Positions 60,820 to 64,000 of a DNA stretch of 64,000 bases are shown here, piece after piece. Under the pieces are notes generated by a model. The model was not told the origin of the DNA. It was given only the letters and a program-made list of their open reading frames with translations, and did no database searches. The position numbers were made by a program, and so were the translations under genes. How positions within the stretch are numbered: position 1 is the stretch's first letter; each line of letters starts with the position of its first letter. Origin of the DNA: Haemophilus parainfluenzae (GTDB lineage Bacteria > Pseudomonadota > Gammaproteobacteria > Enterobacterales > Pasteurellaceae). The stretch lies in NCBI RefSeq assembly GCF_014931275.1, contig NZ_CP063110.1:519001-583000 (forward strand), written 5' to 3'.

Positions 60820-62556
60820 CTAAATTTCAGCCCCTAAGCCAATGTAAAATTGAATGTTTTTGCTGTTATCTTTATCTCGAATTGGCGTCGCAATATCAAA
60901 TTTGATAGCGCCAACTGGCGATGCCCAACGCACACCGAAACCTGCACCGTAGCGTAACTCATTTGCTTTGTAAGCATCAGCGGCTAAACCTGTATCCACA
61001 AATACGGCTCCCCACCAATTTGGGTAAACTTGATATTGATATTCAAGGCTACCTGTTACTAAGCGAGAGCCGCCGACTAATTTCCCCTCTTTATTTTTCG
61101 GTGAAATTTTCTTATAGGCATAACCTCGCACGCTACGATCGCCCCCTGCAAAGAAACGTAATGCAGGTGGAATTTTACGAATATCCGCGGTATTTAAATA
61201 ACCAATTTCTGCACGGGTAATAAAACGGTGATTTTCTGCATAAGTACGAATCCACGCTGTGGAAGCTTGAATTTTAAAGAAATTGGCTTCTGACATCCAA
61301 AGCTTATTCCCTAAATCAACCGTGATTTTTTGGGTATCTCCCCATGTTGGGAATTGACCGCCTTTTAAACGAGTTCGGCTAAAACCTCCGGTTGGATAAA
61401 CAAGGAGCGTTTTATCGGTGAAATCAGCTTGCGTAAAGCTGTCGTAACGGACACGAAGACCCGCAAAATATTGCCAACCTTCTTTATTATTCCAATAACG
61501 TAATGCAGCAAAAGTTAGCGTTTTGGTATCCGTATCATTTTTATTTTCTTTTTCATAACCGGTTGAAAATTCATAATAATAATTTAATGGATTTTTCAAC
61601 AATGGTATTTTATAAGTGGCTTCAAAGTTTTGTTTTGGTGCAGAGACGTAAAGATTTGTACGGAAACTATGGCCTCGGCTATTAATCCAAGGTTTTGTCC
61701 AACCAATTTGGACATGAGGGCCTGTATCGGTTGCAAAACCGACCCCGAGCTCCATTGAGTTCTTCTTACGTGGATAAAGTAACAGTTCGATATCCACTAA
61801 TTTTTCTTCTTCGCGGACATGAGGCTGTAAAAGCACTGAGCTAAACCAGTTGGTAGAAGAAAAATCGTTAGTTAATTCAGATAAATCGCTGACTAAATAA
61901 GGATCGCCCGATTTAATGTTGAGCATATTTTGCAAATAGTCTTCGCGAATTTGGGAATGGTTGAATGTGATGTTGCCATAATGATAACGCACACCACTAT
62001 CAAACAGCATACGCCACCATGCTTCATAGGTTTCAGGGCTTATTTCTAAGCGAGAAATTTGGAATTTTCCGTCAAGATAACCACGAGCAAGGGCAAGGTT
62101 TGAAATGCTGCTTTTATAGTCATCGTATTTTTGATGCTCAACTAACTCACCTTGTTTTGGCAAGTTTTTACGGAGTGCTTTGAAGTTTTCGTCTTCTGCC
62201 GCTTCGCCTATAATTTCAACGTCTGTTCCCGCAATTTTACTTGGTTCACCGGGTTTTACATTAGCAATGAGTAAGTCTCGTTGACCTTTGCGTTTTTTCA
62301 ATTCAAAGGTGACTGAAGAACCATAATAACCGAAGACTCGAAGGCCTTTATCGACAGCATCTGAAACTAATTGTTTATACCGATCTGAGCCGTCCATCTC
62401 ACCTTTATCAATGAGTTTGACATTCATATCAGTATTGCGAATGGCACGTTCACCCTTGATACCGCGGATCTCAATATCTACGGTTTGTTCTGCAAGGGCT
62501 GAAAAACTCATCCATCCAAGCAAAAGAGCGGTTATTTTTAACGAAATTTTTTTCAT
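60820..62556 (-). CDS. tamA: Translocation and assembly module protein TamA
   Basis: A 578-residue Omp85-family outer-membrane protein with signal peptide ([22 protein letters not shown]), three N-terminal POTRA domains and a 16-strand barrel. The barrel lid motif VRGY lies in [15 protein letters not shown], and the protein ends FYIGLGAEI. First gene of the tamA-tamB-ppx unit. Confidence 0.95.
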   Translation of the reverse strand: MKKISLKITALLLGWMSFSALAEQTVDIEIRGIKGERAIRNTDMNVKLIDKGEMDGSDRYKQLVSDAVDKGLRVFGYYGSSVTFELKKRKGQRDLLIANVKPGEPSKIAGTDVEIIGEAAEDENFKALRKNLPKQGELVEHQKYDDYKSSISNLALARGYLDGKFQISRLEISPETYEAWWRMLFDSGVRYHYGNITFNHSQIREDYLQNMLNIKSGDPYLVSDLSELTNDFSSTNWFSSVLLQPHVREEEKLVDIELLLYPRKKNSMELGVGFATDTGPHVQIGWTKPWINSRGHSFRTNLYVSAPKQNFEATYKIPLLKNPLNYYYEFSTGYEKENKNDTDTKTLTFAALRYWNNKEGWQYFAGLRVRYDSFTQADFTDKTLLVYPTGGFSRTRLKGGQFPTWGDTQKITVDLGNKLWMSEANFFKIQASTAWIRTYAENHRFITRAEIGYLNTADIRKIPPALRFFAGGDRSVRGYAYKKISPKNKEGKLVGGSRLVTGSLEYQYQVYPNWWGAVFVDTGLAADAYKANELRYGAGFGVRWASPVGAIKFDIATPIRDKDNSKNIQFYIGLGAEI

Positions 62557-62743
62557 TTTATTACAAGCTAAACTTTAAGAAGATCCACATCAAACCGCCT
62601 TAGTTTACCCATAAAATAAGGGGATTACCAATGCAATTATGGATGGGATTTGAAATTATTATATGCGTTTGAGCGTTAATACGACAATGCGATCAAAGAA
62701 AGAGTTTCCTTTGCTTTGAAAAAATAGTGATTGTTCTCTTTAT

Positions 62744-63178
62744 TCAGACATTTAACCAAAATGTAACTGGACCATCATTGGTGAGGCTCACTTGCATATC
62801 TGCCGCAAATTGTCCGTTGGCAACAGTGACTTTTTCTGCACATTTTTGCGAAAAATAGCCATATAATTCGTTAGCCAATGCTGGTGCAGCACCTTTTGAA
62901 AAACTTGGTCTCAGGCCTTTTTGCGTGTCTGCGGCCAAAGTAAATTGGGATACCACAAGCACTTCGCCACCGATTTGTTGCACATTTAAGTTCATTTTGT
63001 CATTTTCATCGCTGAAAATACGGTAATTTAACACTTTTTCAGCGAGTTTATCTGCTTTGGCTCGGTCATCTTCTTTTTCCACGCCTAATAAAACCAATAA
63101 TCCCTTGCCGATTTGCCCCACAATTTGACCTTCAACTTCTACTTTAGCCTGCGTAACACGCTGAATTAACGCAATCAT
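62744..63178 (-). CDS. dtd: D-aminoacyl-tRNA deacylase
   Basis: A 144-residue enzyme that removes D-amino acids from mischarged tRNA. Signature motifs VVSQFTL and NDGPVTFWL are present and the N-terminus [15 protein letters not shown] is canonical. The ATG at 63178 overlaps the yihY stop (ATGA), so a longer frame starting in yihY is not used. Translationally coupled to yihY. Confidence 0.96.
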   Translation of the reverse strand: MIALIQRVTQAKVEVEGQIVGQIGKGLLVLLGVEKEDDRAKADKLAEKVLNYRIFSDENDKMNLNVQQIGGEVLVVSQFTLAADTQKGLRPSFSKGAAPALANELYGYFSQKCAEKVTVANGQFAADMQVSLTNDGPVTFWLNV

Positions 63179-63999
63179 TTTACTTCCTCTAAATTTGTTT
63201 GATCCATTGACCGCTCTTCTGCAAGTACTGCGGCTAATTGTGCGCCGAATAACACCACTGTCCAGCTGATTTGAATCCACAATAACATAATGGGTAGTGT
63301 TGCCATGGCACCGTAAATTAATTGGTAAGATGGGAATGTTGTAATATACCAAGCAAAGGCCTGTTTCCCTAAGGTAAAGAAAATCGCGGCAATTAATGCA
63401 CCTGCTGCAGAGTGTTTGATGCTCACTTTCTTATTTGGCACGACCATATAAATGAGCGTGAAGATAAACCAAGTAGAAAGAAATGGCACAAAGCTGAGGA
63501 GTTTTAAGCCAAAAGAAAGCGATTCGGATTGCTCGAACATGGCTTTGACGTATGAACTTGCGGCAATGCTGGTACCGATTAAAAGTGGACCGAGCGTTAA
63601 AATGAGCCAATAAATAGCAAATGACGTAAAAATCGGGCGATTACTGGTGTCTTGCCAAATGCCATTAAGTGTACGGTCGATGGAGTTAATGAGCATTAAT
63701 GCGACTAAAATCAAACTCACAATCCCCACGGCACTCATTTGCTTGGAGTTATGGACGAATTCATCAATATATTGCCCCACAACATCACTTGCGGAAGGGG
63801 CGAAATTGGTGAAGATGAATTCTTTCAATGCCCCGGTTACTTCGTTAAAGACAGGAAAGGCGGAAAAAATCGAAAACACCACCATAATTAACGGCACGAT
63901 GGCGAGCATGGTGCTGTAGGTGAGTGAACCAGCAGCTTGCGTTAATTTGTTTTCTTGAGAACGCTGCCAAAATAATGCGAGAAAAGACGTTAAGGTCAT
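63175..63999 (-). CDS. yihY: YihY/BrkB-family inner-membrane protein
   Basis: A 274-residue protein with six or so membrane helices; it has the family block [23 protein letters not shown], and begins [19 protein letters not shown], matching the usual N-terminus, so the gene seems complete even though it ends 1 bp from the window edge. Once called RNase BN, but that activity belongs to another gene; function uncertain. SD and promoter lie outside the window. Coupled to dtd. Confidence 0.92.
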   Translation of the reverse strand: MTLTSFLALFWQRSQENKLTQAAGSLTYSTMLAIVPLIMVVFSIFSAFPVFNEVTGALKEFIFTNFAPSASDVVGQYIDEFVHNSKQMSAVGIVSLILVALMLINSIDRTLNGIWQDTSNRPIFTSFAIYWLILTLGPLLIGTSIAASSYVKAMFEQSESLSFGLKLLSFVPFLSTWFIFTLIYMVVPNKKVSIKHSAAGALIAAIFFTLGKQAFAWYITTFPSYQLIYGAMATLPIMLLWIQISWTVVLFGAQLAAVLAEERSMDQTNLEEVK

Positions 64000-64000
64000 T

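Overview
This window is a piece of a Pasteurellaceae chromosome, most likely a Haemophilus close to H. parainfluenzae. It is AT-rich and carries dozens of copies of the Haemophilus uptake signal core AAGTGCGGT / ACCGCACTT, many paired as inverted repeats that act as terminators. Housekeeping proteins read like close relatives of H. influenzae proteins. No rRNA, tRNA, CRISPR array or intact insertion sequence was seen.

Layout. 1-6.2 kb: branched-chain amino acid operon ilvG(partial)-ilvM-[unknown membrane protein]-ilvD-ilvA. 6.2-13.1 kb: complete ATP synthase operon atpIBEFHAGDC on the minus strand. 13.2-17 kb: rsmG and mnmG, the probable chromosomal replication origin oriC, then mioC and zapB; this order is the classical gamma-proteobacterial origin region. 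17-27.9 kb: glpX, mutS, an MgtC-family protein, rimO, an HMW1C-type cytoplasmic N-glucosyltransferase with an unusual lysine-rich tail, asd, a small membrane protein and pldB. 28-31.5 kb: an aldehyde dehydrogenase and a DASS-family anion transporter. 31.6-38.2 kb: several small lipoproteins (one frameshifted), the tyrosine phenol-lyase/tyrosine permease pair tpl-tyrP behind a textbook CRP site, and a YheO-type regulator. 38.7-51.8 kb: a two-partner-secretion locus with CdiB/CdiA-type architecture (contact-dependent growth inhibition, CDI). 51.8-64 kb: purT, luxS, a candidate small RNA, yqaA-yqaB-like genes, a PRD protein, ppx/gppA, tamB-tamA, dtd and yihY.

The most interesting region is 38.7-51.8 kb. 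A TpsB transporter is followed by a giant FHA-repeat protein ending in a VENN pretoxin motif, a C-terminal toxin-like module and an overlapping tiny membrane-protein gene (putative immunity). A second, orphan copy of the C-terminal module with its own tiny membrane gene lies directly downstream. The two are separated by a 135-bp scar of the purT 3' end, which records how one module was inserted next to the other. Almost every gene of the locus carries one or more single-base indels, mainly in homopolymers, whereas about 45 kb of flanking housekeeping genes carries none. This suggests decay or phase variation rather than random sequencing error.

A second notable element is a probable sigmaE-type promoter plus about 75-nt transcript with a terminator, divergent from luxS and next to yqaA/yqaB. 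That is the genomic position of the MicA small RNA in enterobacteria.
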